DNA of 25,301 bases from Bacteroidales bacterium (GCA_017551425.1 JAFZLQ010000022.1:1-25301); one strand, 5' to 3'. Shown: positions 1 to 7,071, counted from the first letter of the stretch. Notes: a model not told the origin generated them from the letters alone. Program-made: numbers and translations.

Positions 1-161
1 ATGACAGGAAGGATCGCTCGAAATGACAGGAAGGATTGCTCGAAAGGACAGGAAGGATCGCTCGAAAGGACAGGAAAGGCGCAGCAACGACAGAAGGGGC
101 GCTCGAAATGACAGGAAGGATTGCTCGAAAGGACAGAAGGGGCGCAGCAACGACAGACCTT
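1..161. repeat. Degenerate ~22-bp tandem repeat array downstream of dapD
   Basis: Seven units can be aligned, starting near 17, 39, 61, 82, 102, 124 and 145, mostly 22 bp apart (range 20-22). The core is CTCGAAATGACAGGAAGGAT, with variants CTCGAAAGGACAG and CAGCAACGACAG. The array probably runs off the left edge and stops directly at the dapD stop codon. The core (reverse complement TGTCATTTCGAG) is the same as that of the element translated inside the M20 peptidase gene at 3030-3124. I see no credible gene in these bases. There are no unique spacers and no cas genes, so it is not a CRISPR. Confidence 0.8.
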
Positions 162-938
162 CTACCTCAACAAGTCTTCCAGCATCACGGAACCGGCGGT
201 CTTCTCGTCGCGGTACTTCACTATCACCGGACAGTAGAGCGAGACGCCGCTGCCGGCCGCAGGGCCCTTGGTGATGGGCTTGCCGCCGCTCACGACCACG
301 GCGCCGCGGGGAACGACAATCCGTCCCTCCGGCGTACGGGGCAGGAATTCTCCGCGGGTGGCGTCGAAGAGCGGCGTGGAAGACGTTATGATCACCCCGG
401 AAGCGATCACCGCCCCCTCCTGCACTATCGTACCTTCGTAAATGCCGCAGTTGCCGCCGATGAAGGCGCCGTCTTCTATGATGGTAGGCACGGCGCCCGC
501 GGGCTCAAGTACGCCGCCTATCTGCGTGGACGCGGCGATGTGGATGTTCTTCCCGACCTGGGCGCAGGAGCCGATGGTCACGTGGCTGTCCACCATCGAA
601 CCGGAATCGACATACGCCCCCACGTTTATGTATGCGGGAGGCATCACGATGGCGCCGGGGGCCAGGTAGGCGCCCCTGCGAATGCTGGTGCCGCCGGGGA
701 CGATGCGAACGCCGTCCTCGGCCTTGAACTTGCGTACGGGATAGGTGTCTTTGTCGAAGAAGCTGAACTGGCCCTGGGTCATCTCCCGGATGGCGCCCAG
801 CTTGAATCCGGCCAGGATCACCTGCTTGACTTCCTTGTTGACCTTCCACTCGCCGCCGATCTTCTCGGCTACGCGCAGGGTGCCGGCCTCGAGCGCCGAC
901 ATCACCTCTTCAAAACGGGCAAGAGTTATTTCTTCCAT
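162..938 (-). CDS. dapD: 2,3,4,5-tetrahydropyridine-2,6-dicarboxylate N-succinyltransferase
   Basis: DapD transfers a succinyl group from succinyl-CoA to tetrahydrodipicolinate, the committed step of the succinylase branch of diaminopimelate/lysine synthesis in the cytoplasm. The 258-residue protein has a short helical N-terminal domain (about 1-80) followed by a left-handed beta-helix of hexapeptide repeats (roughly 85-215), seen in stretches such as GAYLAPGAIVMPPAYINVGAYV, and a short C-terminal strand region ending MLEDLLR. Its length matches the usual 260-275 residues. It is the last gene of the lysine operon: its ATG lies inside the 3' end of dapA (13-bp overlap), which suggests translational coupling. 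DapD implies that this organism uses the succinylase route rather than DapL or DAP dehydrogenase alone. Confidence 0.95.
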   Translation of the reverse strand: MEEITLARFEEVMSALEAGTLRVAEKIGGEWKVNKEVKQVILAGFKLGAIREMTQGQFSFFDKDTYPVRKFKAEDGVRIVPGGTSIRRGAYLAPGAIVMPPAYINVGAYVDSGSMVDSHVTIGSCAQVGKNIHIAASTQIGGVLEPAGAVPTIIEDGAFIGGNCGIYEGTIVQEGAVIASGVIITSSTPLFDATRGEFLPRTPEGRIVVPRGAVVVSGGKPITKGPAAGSGVSLYCPVIVKYRDEKTAGSVMLEDLLR

Positions 939-1804
939 AGCTCGTCGAGTACTTTCTGCATGAGGTCGAAGGTGGCGGGGGCGGCGTCGGAAAGCGGCAG
1001 GCGCACGGTGGCGCCGGCGAGTCCCATAATAGACAGCGCGGCCTTGGCCGGCACGGGGTTGGACTCCACGAAGCAGGCTTTGAAGAGGGGGAACAGGCGG
1101 TGGTGCAGTGTGCGCGCGGCTTCCAAACGGCCATCGAGCAGCTCGTGCGTCATGTCGGCCACCTCTTTGGGGGCGATGTTTGACGCCACTGAAATGACTC
1201 CGTGTGCACCGGTGGCCATGAAGGCGAAGGTCATGTCGTCGTCTCCGCTGAGCACCGCGAAGTCTTTGGGCGCGCGGCGGAGGATCTCGCTCACCTGGTC
1301 GTACTTGCCGGAGGCTTCTTTTATGCCGATGATGCCGGGGACCTCGTTGGCGAGGCGGATGACGGTATCCGGCAGCATGTTGGCGCCGGTGCGTCCCGGG
1401 ACGTTATAAATGACTATGGGGATGTCCGTGCTCTCTGCGACGGCCTTGAAATAATCGTACTGTCCCTGCTGGGTAGGCTTGTTGTAGAAAGGCACCACAA
1501 CCAGCAGCGCCTCGGGTTTGAGAGGCGCCAGAAGTTCGATGTTGACGAGCGTGGCGGGGAGGCTGTTGGAGCCGACGCCGGGCAACAGCGGCAGGCCGGG
1601 CGCATGCCGGCGTACAAGCTTGAAGATGGCGATCTTCTCTTCGTTGGACAAAGTGGGCGTTTCGCCGGTGGTGGCAAGGGGGACGAGGAAATCCACGCCG
1701 GCCGCTACCTGGCGGTCGACCAAAGCCGCATAGCCGTCGTAATCGACGGAGCCGTCGGCCAAAAACGGGGTCACCAATGCGGTGCCGCAACCTTTAAGTA
1801 TCAT
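926..1804 (-). CDS. dapA: 4-hydroxy-tetrahydrodipicolinate synthase
   Basis: DapA condenses pyruvate with aspartate semialdehyde through a Schiff-base lysine, the entry step to DAP and lysine. The 292-residue protein shows the full TIM-barrel signature of the family: GTALVTPF near the N-terminus, the pyruvate-binding ATTGETPTL (T45-T46), the catalytic tyrosine motif YNVPGRTG (about 136) and the Schiff-base lysine in GIKEASG (about 164). Length is typical (290-300). The start is fixed by an ATGA overlap with dapB upstream (4 bp), and the 3' end overlaps dapD by 13 bp, so the three dap genes are one transcript. I see no separate promoter inside the unit. Confidence 0.96.
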   Translation of the reverse strand: MILKGCGTALVTPFLADGSVDYDGYAALVDRQVAAGVDFLVPLATTGETPTLSNEEKIAIFKLVRRHAPGLPLLPGVGSNSLPATLVNIELLAPLKPEALLVVVPFYNKPTQQGQYDYFKAVAESTDIPIVIYNVPGRTGANMLPDTVIRLANEVPGIIGIKEASGKYDQVSEILRRAPKDFAVLSGDDDMTFAFMATGAHGVISVASNIAPKEVADMTHELLDGRLEAARTLHHRLFPLFKACFVESNPVPAKAALSIMGLAGATVRLPLSDAAPATFDLMQKVLDELWKK

Positions 1805-2463
1805 AATATCAAGTCTTTGAATTCGTGTACTCCGGTAAGGCCCTCGGTCAGCAGGGCTGCCGCGACGGCGCCCTCCGCGAGGCCCTCGCGGCTGAACGCC
1901 TCATGCGTGAAGGTAAGCTGGTCCACCCCGGAACGGAAGGTGGCGGTATGGATGCCGGGCACTTCGCCTATGCGCTTGGAGCCGATTTCCGGCTTCTCCC
2001 CGAGGGTGGCTTCAATAATGTCGCCAAGGCTCTTGGCGGTGCCGCTGGGGGCGTCGAGCTTGTGGATATGGTGGATCTCCTCTACGGCGGGGGTGTAACC
2101 GCGCCCCTTGAGCACCTCGCATGCGCGCTGCACGGCGGCGAAGAAGGCGTTTACGCCGATGGAGAAGTTGGAAGCCCAGATCATGGGGGTGCCGGCGGCT
2201 TCGAACGCGGCAAAGACCTCGGGGGCGATGTCGTACCAGCCGGTGGTGCCCACGACCACGGCCTTGAAGTTGGCGGCCAGGGTCCTGTAGTTGGCCTTGA
2301 AGGCGTCTGGGGTGGTGAAGTCTATGCAGACGCATTCTCGGGCGAGTTCCGCCGGAACGGAGCATATGTCTTCGGAGGCCGCAACAAGTTCCAGCCCGTG
2401 GCGCTTGAGCGACTCTTCGACCATGTGGCCCATGCGGCCATATCCGCTAATTATAACTTTCAT
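1801..2463 (-). CDS. dapB: 4-hydroxy-tetrahydrodipicolinate reductase
   Basis: DapB reduces the DapA product with NAD(P)H. The N-terminal dinucleotide-binding motif GYGRMG is at residues 7-12, VGTTGW at 71-76, and the catalytic segment EIHHIHKLDAPSGTA at 129-143 contains the expected general acid His pair (131/132) and Lys135. The protein is 220 residues, shorter than E. coli DapB (273). The region between the Rossmann motif and CIDFTTPD is compressed, a trend I associate with Bacteroidota DapB, but all catalytic segments are present. The 5' end overlaps the M20 peptidase gene by 17 bp and the 3' end overlaps dapA by 4 bp. Confidence 0.95.
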   Translation of the reverse strand: MKVIISGYGRMGHMVEESLKRHGLELVAASEDICSVPAELARECVCIDFTTPDAFKANYRTLAANFKAVVVGTTGWYDIAPEVFAAFEAAGTPMIWASNFSIGVNAFFAAVQRACEVLKGRGYTPAVEEIHHIHKLDAPSGTAKSLGDIIEATLGEKPEIGSKRIGEVPGIHTATFRSGVDQLTFTHEAFSREGLAEGAVAAALLTEGLTGVHEFKDLIL

Positions 2464-3496
2464 AGATATTTACGTAAATGTCGATTGCTTTGTTGAAGTC
2501 TTCCAGCAGCAGGTATTCGTCGTCACGATGGGCGACGGAGATGGAACCGGGGCCGCAGATTATCTTGTTCTTGAAGCAGCTGAGGTGAGGGGCGTCGCTG
2601 CCGAAGCTCACGGGCGCCGACGGGAATCCGGGCAGGGTGAGGTAGCGGGCGGGGGCGTCTCCTCCGCGCTCCGTAATTATCAGATTGTCAGAAGCTTGCG
2701 CGCGCATCCATTCGGTCACTGCGGCATCGCTCCCGAAGGTGGTGCGGAAGTACAGACGGCAGCTCAGCTCCGGGCTGAGGATGTTCTGCGGGTTGGGACT
2801 CTGCAACTCGCCGACGTTCCAGGTCGTGGGACCGAGAAGCGGGTCGTCCGGGAATCCGGCGGCGCCAAGCCCGTTCATGAACGTGACGAACATTTCCACC
2901 GCGCTGCGTCCGAACTGCGGGTAGCCGCTGTGGAACGGCACTCCCTTGAACGTGAGCCCGAAGGACTTGGTGCCCTTGGAGGCGGAGACCATCCTGTTGT
3001 CCGTGGGTTCGCCGACTACCAGGAGGGGGGAGATTTCTCGACTTCGCTCGAAATGACATGACGAGGGCTCGAAATGACATGAAGAGGGCTCGAAATGACA
3101 GGAAGAGGGCTCGAAATGACGGGCAAAAGCCTTCGCCCCCCAGGAACCGGTTTCCTCGCCGCTCAGGATGAGGAGGCCGAAACCGCTGCGGCCTGAGGCG
3201 GCGAGCCGCTCGCAGGCCTTGTACATGGCGTAGAACTGGCCCTTGGCGTCGCATGTGCCGCGCCCGAGAATCCTGTCCGGCAGGAATGTGGGCGGGATGT
3301 ACGGCGGCACGGTATCCATGTGGGAGCAGAACACGACTCGCGGTTCGCCCCACTTGAGGAAAACGTTCAGCGTACCGTCCCCAACCTCCATCGTCTCCAC
3401 CGAGGGGGCATGGAGATTGGCGGCGAGCCATTCGCCCAGGGCGCGTTCGCTGCCGCTGGTCGAATCGATTTCCAATATCTGCCGGAACGTTTCCAT
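2447..3496 (-). CDS. M20 family metallopeptidase, probably succinyl-diaminopimelate desuccinylase (DapE-type)
   Basis: This is a di-zinc amidohydrolase of the DapE/ArgE/carboxypeptidase G2 family, 349 residues. Visible metal and catalytic residues are H59 and D61 (SHMDTVPP), D83 (GRGTCDAKGQ), E114-E115 (SGEETGS), E163 (VGEPTD) and a C-terminal His in AHRDDEY after GPGS. The lid/dimerisation domain lies between about 175 and 290. The position inside a lysC/hom-dapB-dapA-dapD operon favours succinyl-DAP desuccinylase. Acetylornithine deacetylase is the main alternative, since the two are hard to separate by sequence alone. Oddity: residues about 127-157 are a foreign, repetitive segment (three HFEPSSC units then HFERSREIS) encoded by a dispersed DNA repeat placed just before the GEPTD zinc-ligand motif. 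The gene starts immediately after the thrA stop and overlaps dapB by 17 bp. Confidence 0.85.
   Translation of the reverse strand: METFRQILEIDSTSGSERALGEWLAANLHAPSVETMEVGDGTLNVFLKWGEPRVVFCSHMDTVPPYIPPTFLPDRILGRGTCDAKGQFYAMYKACERLAASGRSGFGLLILSGEETGSWGAKAFARHFEPSSCHFEPSSCHFEPSSCHFERSREISPLLVVGEPTDNRMVSASKGTKSFGLTFKGVPFHSGYPQFGRSAVEMFVTFMNGLGAAGFPDDPLLGPTTWNVGELQSPNPQNILSPELSCRLYFRTTFGSDAAVTEWMRAQASDNLIITERGGDAPARYLTLPGFPSAPVSFGSDAPHLSCFKNKIICGPGSISVAHRDDEYLLLEDFNKAIDIYVNIYESYN
3030..3124 (-). repeat. Dispersed repeat element inserted in-frame in the M20 peptidase gene, with 21-bp expansion
   Basis: On the minus strand the element reads through the core TGTCATTTCGAG followed by CGAAGTCGAGAAATCTC, an imperfect hairpin. 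It is preceded by extra copies of the CTCGAAATGACA core (on the plus strand at 3047, 3068, 3089 and 3110), exactly 21 bp apart. Because 21 is a multiple of three, each unit adds seven residues (HFEPSSC) and the host reading frame is kept. Related copies lie at 1-161, 3698-3733 and 7760-7798. Confidence 0.9.
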
Positions 3497-5593
3497 CTAT
3501 TGCAGTATGTCCTTGATGATGCCGCTGGCGGCCAGCCGCACGCCCTCTCCTGAACCCTTGATGACTAGAGGATAGGCGTCGGCGCTGTGTATTACCGTCA
3601 CATTCTCGGTGCCGTCGATCCAATAATACGGGCTCTCTATTCCCACCTCGCGCATCTCTATCACCGCCCTGTAGCCGGGCTCCTTCCGTCCCTCGCTGTC
3701 ATTTCGACCGGAGCGAAGCGTAGCGGAGAAATCCTCCCTCTGCAGCGACGCCACGAACCTCCTCCTCAACCCCCTGGAATAGAGCTCCTGCTCCTGGCGG
3801 GCAAGGGTTTCTTCGTACTCCTCAAGCCTTGTGTAGAACTGCTCCAGCGAGCCCTCGAAGAACTCCTGAGGCAGCATGGGGCGGATCTCCACGTCTGCGG
3901 CCTCCAGCGGAACGCCGGCCTCCCTGGCAAGTATGAGAAGCTTGCGGAGGGCGTCGCGGCCGCCGAGGTCGGTACGGGGATCCGGCTCGGTGAGCCCCTG
4001 CTCCTGGGCACGTCGGAGGATGCTGGCGAAGCTCTCAACGCCATCGCCCTTATAGCTGGTAATCAGCATGTTGAGGGTACAGGACACGACTGCTTCGATG
4101 CCCGTGACCTCAGCTCCTCCGGAGATGGACTGGAGTATGGGGAGGGCGTTGCCGACGGTGGTGTCGTACCGGAAGAAGCAGCCGTTTTCCGCGGCGGCGG
4201 CCTTGATGGCGGCGTAGTCGGCGTACGGGATCGCCAGTGAACGGCGGTTGGAGCTGACTATGTTGATTCCGGCGTTCAGCAGCGGTACGAACTTGCGCCA
4301 GATGTCTTTGCTGTCTGTGCAGTCCACGAAGACGCTGCGGCTGCGGGCGGTTTGGAGGACGCGGTCGGCAAAGCCGTGGTCGGAACTGATTTCCACTATG
4401 TTGATACGTTTGCCGGCCACCGGGAAGCGCCCGTCCTTCTCCTTGACGATGTCCTGAAGGGCGTGCCCGACGGCGCCGGCTCCCGCCACGTACACGTCCA
4501 GCGTGCCGAGGGCGCGGGATTCGAAGAACTCACGGTGGATGGCGCCCACGCAGCTGCGGGCCACCCGGGAGCGCACCTGCACCAGGATGTTGCCGTTTTC
4601 ATCGGCCACCGGCTCTTCCAGCGGCTTGATTCCGGCCTCGCGCAGGGCGGTGCCTATACGGCGGATGGCTGCGGCCTCCGGCGCTCCCTCGGTTACGAGG
4701 GCGACGGTGGTGACTCCGGGCGCGGTCTCCTGCGACGCGACCCCCTTGCAACCGGGCTCGTCCTGGGCGGAGATGACCGTGCCTGGATGCCCCGGGTCGA
4801 AGGTGTTGCGTATGCCGATGGCTATGCCGGCCTCGCGGGCGGGGGCCACGGCGGGCGCGTAAAGCACCTTGGCGCCGTAGCGGGCCATGTCGAAGGCCGC
4901 CTCGTAGCTGATTGCGGGTATGCTGCTGGCGGCTGGGACGTCCCTGGGATTTGCGGTCATGATGCCGGGAACGTCGGTCCAGATCTCGAGGTCCTGTGCG
5001 CCGAGGGCTGCGGCGTAAAGCGAGGCGCTGTAGTCCGAGCCGCCGCGCCCGAGGGTGGTGACGGCGCCGGAAGGATCCCTGGCGATGAAGCCCGGAACCA
5101 CGAACACCTTTGCCATCGGACGGGCCTCCACGGCCACCCTGATGGCGGCGTAAGTGGTTTCCGTATCGGCCTCGGTGCTGCCCGGAAGGGTGCGTACGAG
5201 GTCGCGGGAGTCGAGCCAGACGGTCTTGACGCCCTCGCAGTGAAGCTTGCGGGCGAGAATCCTGGTGGACAGGATCTCCCCGTACTGCTCTATCATCTCC
5301 GGGATGCAGCGTATCTCGCTGAAGGTCTCCTTGCAATCGACCATTGCGAGCTCGCGGTCGGGGCCGGTGAACAGGCGCCGGATGATGGCCAGGTGACGCT
5401 GCAGAAGGTTGTCTATGAGATGTTCGGCGTCTTCCGCCTTGCCTATGTCGATAAGGGCGTCGGTGCATCCGCGTATGGCGGAACTCACCAGGACGACGCG
5501 GTCGCGCGAGGCGGCGTCTTCTACGATGTCCAGCACACGGGACATCGCGGTGGCGTTTTCTACCGACGAACCTCCAAACTTGAGAACTATCAT
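3497..5593 (-). CDS. thrA: Bifunctional aspartate kinase / homoserine dehydrogenase
   Basis: This fusion enzyme phosphorylates aspartate and later reduces aspartate semialdehyde to homoserine. Kinase motifs are KFGGSS (5-10), GRGGSDYSAS (182-191) and TDVPGIMTANPR (206-217). An ACT-type regulatory region follows (about 285-360), then the dehydrogenase: dinucleotide motif GAGAVG (371-376), TTVGNALP (478-485), EPDPRTDLGGRDALRK (536-551, with K551) and the C-terminal RGYG-like segment IKGSGEGVRLAASGI. The start is MIVLKFGG at 5593; the open frame continues upstream but into murB on the other strand. At 698 residues it is over 100 shorter than E. coli ThrA, apparently with one ACT unit reduced. 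The usual NKK of the dehydrogenase is N-R-R (449-451). Residues about 620-640 are encoded by a dispersed repeat. It leads the lysine operon from its own promoter. Confidence 0.92.
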   Translation of the reverse strand: MIVLKFGGSSVENATAMSRVLDIVEDAASRDRVVLVSSAIRGCTDALIDIGKAEDAEHLIDNLLQRHLAIIRRLFTGPDRELAMVDCKETFSEIRCIPEMIEQYGEILSTRILARKLHCEGVKTVWLDSRDLVRTLPGSTEADTETTYAAIRVAVEARPMAKVFVVPGFIARDPSGAVTTLGRGGSDYSASLYAAALGAQDLEIWTDVPGIMTANPRDVPAASSIPAISYEAAFDMARYGAKVLYAPAVAPAREAGIAIGIRNTFDPGHPGTVISAQDEPGCKGVASQETAPGVTTVALVTEGAPEAAAIRRIGTALREAGIKPLEEPVADENGNILVQVRSRVARSCVGAIHREFFESRALGTLDVYVAGAGAVGHALQDIVKEKDGRFPVAGKRINIVEISSDHGFADRVLQTARSRSVFVDCTDSKDIWRKFVPLLNAGINIVSSNRRSLAIPYADYAAIKAAAAENGCFFRYDTTVGNALPILQSISGGAEVTGIEAVVSCTLNMLITSYKGDGVESFASILRRAQEQGLTEPDPRTDLGGRDALRKLLILAREAGVPLEAADVEIRPMLPQEFFEGSLEQFYTRLEEYEETLARQEQELYSRGLRRRFVASLQREDFSATLRSGRNDSEGRKEPGYRAVIEMREVGIESPYYWIDGTENVTVIHSADAYPLVIKGSGEGVRLAASGIIKDILQ
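3698..3733 (+). repeat. Dispersed repeat element inserted in-frame in thrA
   Basis: The plus strand reads GTCATTTCGACCGGAGCGAA and continues through GCGTAGCGGAGAAATC, the same core and end motif as at 3030-3057 but in the opposite orientation relative to its host gene. It is translated as part of DFSATLRSGRND, within an insertion at residues about 620-640 between the segment RFVASLQR and YRAVIEMREV. The arms are imperfectly complementary, so a hairpin is possible. Confidence 0.85.
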
Positions 5594-5599
5594 AGCTAA

Positions 5600-5607
5600 C
5601 AAATATA
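5600..5607 (-). promoter_or_regulatory. Bacteroidota -7 element for the thrA-dap operon
   Basis: The minus strand reads TATATTTG (TAnnTTTG consensus) with only 6 nt before the thrA ATG at 5593. No convincing TTTG -33 element is seen. If the usual spacing to the transcription start holds, the mRNA would have a leader of only about 0-3 nt. Confidence 0.6.
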
Positions 5608-5617
5608 GGAATTTTTT

Positions 5618-5625
5618 TATATTTG
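5618..5625 (+). promoter_or_regulatory. Bacteroidota -7 element for murB
   Basis: TATATTTG ends 5 nt before the murB ATG at 5631, again predicting an almost leaderless transcript. It lies 10 nt from the divergent thrA -7 element, so the two polymerases should compete for this short divergent region. Confidence 0.6.
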
Positions 5626-5630
5626 CAGAG

Positions 5631-6629
5631 ATGAGAATTGAGTATAACTGCGATTTGAGCGGGCGCAACACCTTCCGCATGAAAGTACGTTGCGCATGCT
5701 TTGTGGAATACGACAGCGCAGCGGAGCTGGCCGGGCTCGACTGGAGCTCGCTGCCCAAGCCATGGAAGCACATAGGAGGAGGCTCCAACCTGCTGTTTAC
5801 CGGAGACTTTCCCGGCACTATCCTGCATTCCGCAATCAAATACGTGAAGTATGTCGATATGGGCCTGGACGAGGTTCCGGTAATAGCCGGCGCCGGGGTG
5901 GTTTGGGACGAGCTCGTCGCGGAACTGTGCGGCCATGGCCTCTGGGGAGCGGAAAACCTGTCGCTCATACCCGGGGAGGTTGGCGCCGCCGCAGTTCAGA
6001 ACATCGGGGCTTACGGAGTGGAGTTCAAGGACATAGTGTCCGGCGTCAGCTGCTTCGACCTTCAGGAAATGAAGCCCTGCAAGTTCACAGTGGGCGAGTG
6101 CGGCTACGGTTACCGGGAATCCATGTTCAAGGAGGCTGAAGGGCGGTACGTGATAACCTCCGTGCTGCTGCGTCTGTCCCGTTCTCCCAAACCGCGGCTC
6201 GAGTACAAGGGCCTTGCCGGCATAGACGCTTCAAGCCCCGCCGCCGTGCGCGAGGGGGTGATAGGGATACGGCGCGGAAAGCTGCCGGATCCCGCCGAGC
6301 TCGGGAGCGCGGGTTCCTTCTTCAAGAATCCCGTCATAACCGCCGCCGACTTCGTGCGGGTGTGCGACGCCGCCCCCGGAGTCACCGTACCCCATTATGT
6401 GCTGGACGGCGGAATGATCAAAGTCCCCGCGGCCTGGCTCATAGACCAGTGCGGTTTCAAGGGAGAGAGGGAAGGCGGCGCCGCCGTTTACGAAAAACAG
6501 CCGCTGGTAATCGTGAACGCAAGCGGAGAGGCGTCTCCGGAAGACGTGCTCGAGCTGGAGAGACGCATAGTGGCCACGGTTCACGAGCGCTTCGGCGTTT
6601 CCCTGCACCCGGAAGTAGAACACTTATAA
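5631..6629 (+). CDS. murB: UDP-N-acetylenolpyruvoylglucosamine reductase (MurB)
   Basis: MurB is the FAD enzyme that reduces UDP-GlcNAc-enolpyruvate to UDP-MurNAc, the second committed step of peptidoglycan precursor synthesis. The 332-residue protein carries the FAD-binding GGGSNLL (49-55), SLIPGEVGAAAVQNIGAYG (111-129), the YGYRES segment with Arg162, the catalytic GSAGSFFKNP with Ser229, and the terminal Glu in HPEVEHL (Glu328). This is the type I (E. coli-like) architecture at normal length. The ATG at 5631 was chosen because the promoter element lies directly before it and because upstream sequence belongs to thrA on the other strand. A small membrane protein gene follows after 13 bp. 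Confidence 0.96.
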   Translation: MRIEYNCDLSGRNTFRMKVRCACFVEYDSAAELAGLDWSSLPKPWKHIGGGSNLLFTGDFPGTILHSAIKYVKYVDMGLDEVPVIAGAGVVWDELVAELCGHGLWGAENLSLIPGEVGAAAVQNIGAYGVEFKDIVSGVSCFDLQEMKPCKFTVGECGYGYRESMFKEAEGRYVITSVLLRLSRSPKPRLEYKGLAGIDASSPAAVREGVIGIRRGKLPDPAELGSAGSFFKNPVITAADFVRVCDAAPGVTVPHYVLDGGMIKVPAAWLIDQCGFKGEREGGAAVYEKQPLVIVNASGEASPEDVLELERRIVATVHERFGVSLHPEVEHL

Positions 6630-6642
6630 AACATCAATCAAT

Positions 6643-6972
6643 ATGGCTTGCTTTATCGTTCCCCTGCTCCAGGCCGTCGGCACGAGCATCTATTGCAAAA
6701 CCGCCCGCAAACCCGCCACAAGCGTACTCGGGCGCAACCTTCCAGCCCTCGAGAAAATGCTCTGGGGCGGCTCTGTGATGCTTATAGTGGATCACATTAT
6801 CAACGGAGAGCTCACATGGAAGTTCCCCTTCTTCACTGCCCTCGGAGTCGAGGGCGGCGGCGCCGTGATGCTGCGTGAGATCCTCACCGTGGGAGTCCCC
6901 ATGTCGCTGGTGATCACCGCGGTATGGGCCATCTGGGCCGTACTGCGCGAACGCCGCACGGCCAAAGCCTGA
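6643..6972 (+). CDS. Small hypothetical membrane protein
   Basis: I do not recognise a named family. The 109-residue protein has hydrophobic stretches at roughly 2-17, 40-54 and 83-103, followed by a basic C-terminus (RERRTAKA), so two or three membrane helices with the C-terminus in the cytoplasm are plausible. It begins 13 bp after murB on the same strand and probably shares its transcript. A short charged segment (RKPATSVLGRNLPALEK, 22-38) lies between the first two hydrophobic stretches. The gene ends 8 bp before an 86-bp structured repeat that separates it from the convergent rsmA gene. Confidence 0.75.
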   Translation: MACFIVPLLQAVGTSIYCKTARKPATSVLGRNLPALEKMLWGGSVMLIVDHIINGELTWKFPFFTALGVEGGGAVMLREILTVGVPMSLVITAVWAIWAVLRERRTAKA

Positions 6973-6980
6973 CCTTTCGC

Positions 6981-7066
6981 GTTCACCTCGGTCCAAAGGA
7001 TGGACCGACAAACACGTTTTGGGCGTTTTTTGTTCACCTCGGTCCAGCTTTTGGACCGAGGTGAAC
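6981..7066 (+). repeat. 86-bp structured element, copy A (RAYT-associated family)
   Basis: The element starts with GTTCACCTCGGTCC and ends with its reverse complement GGACCGAGGTGAAC. A third copy of the 14-nt box lies inside at 7032-7045. The first part folds into a short hairpin (CGGTCCA/TGGACCG). A linker containing GTTTTGGGCGTTTTTT follows, and the last 35 nt form a perfect 14-bp hairpin with a 7-nt loop. It differs from copy C (21285) at 4 positions and from copy B (18153) at 8, with no indels. It fills the convergent gap between the small membrane protein and rsmA, ending 5 bp from the rsmA stop, so it could also act as a transcription stop. Confidence 0.92.
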
Positions 7067-7071
7067 GGTCT

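Noticed and set aside
1..161. Possible CRISPR array
   Set aside because: Units are contiguous and degenerate at 20-22 bp with no unique spacers, and no cas genes are present.
36..1409. Long plus-strand open frame (457 aa) opposite dapD and dapA
   Set aside because: It is antisense to two clearly identified genes, has no recognisable domain, and starts inside the repeat array. Long stop-free antisense frames are common in GC-rich codon-biased genes.
4352..5599. 415-aa plus-strand open frame opposite thrA
   Set aside because: It is a shadow frame of thrA with no domain match, and its end runs into the divergent promoter region.
5594..5968. Upstream extension of the thrA frame (823 aa)
   Set aside because: The added residues are antisense to murB, the family N-terminus MIVLKFGGSS is at 5593, and the promoter element lies directly before that ATG.
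6981..7066. Riboswitch or protein leader in the 86-bp element
   Set aside because: Copies lie downstream of genes in convergent gaps rather than ahead of start codons, and the same sequence recurs at unrelated loci.
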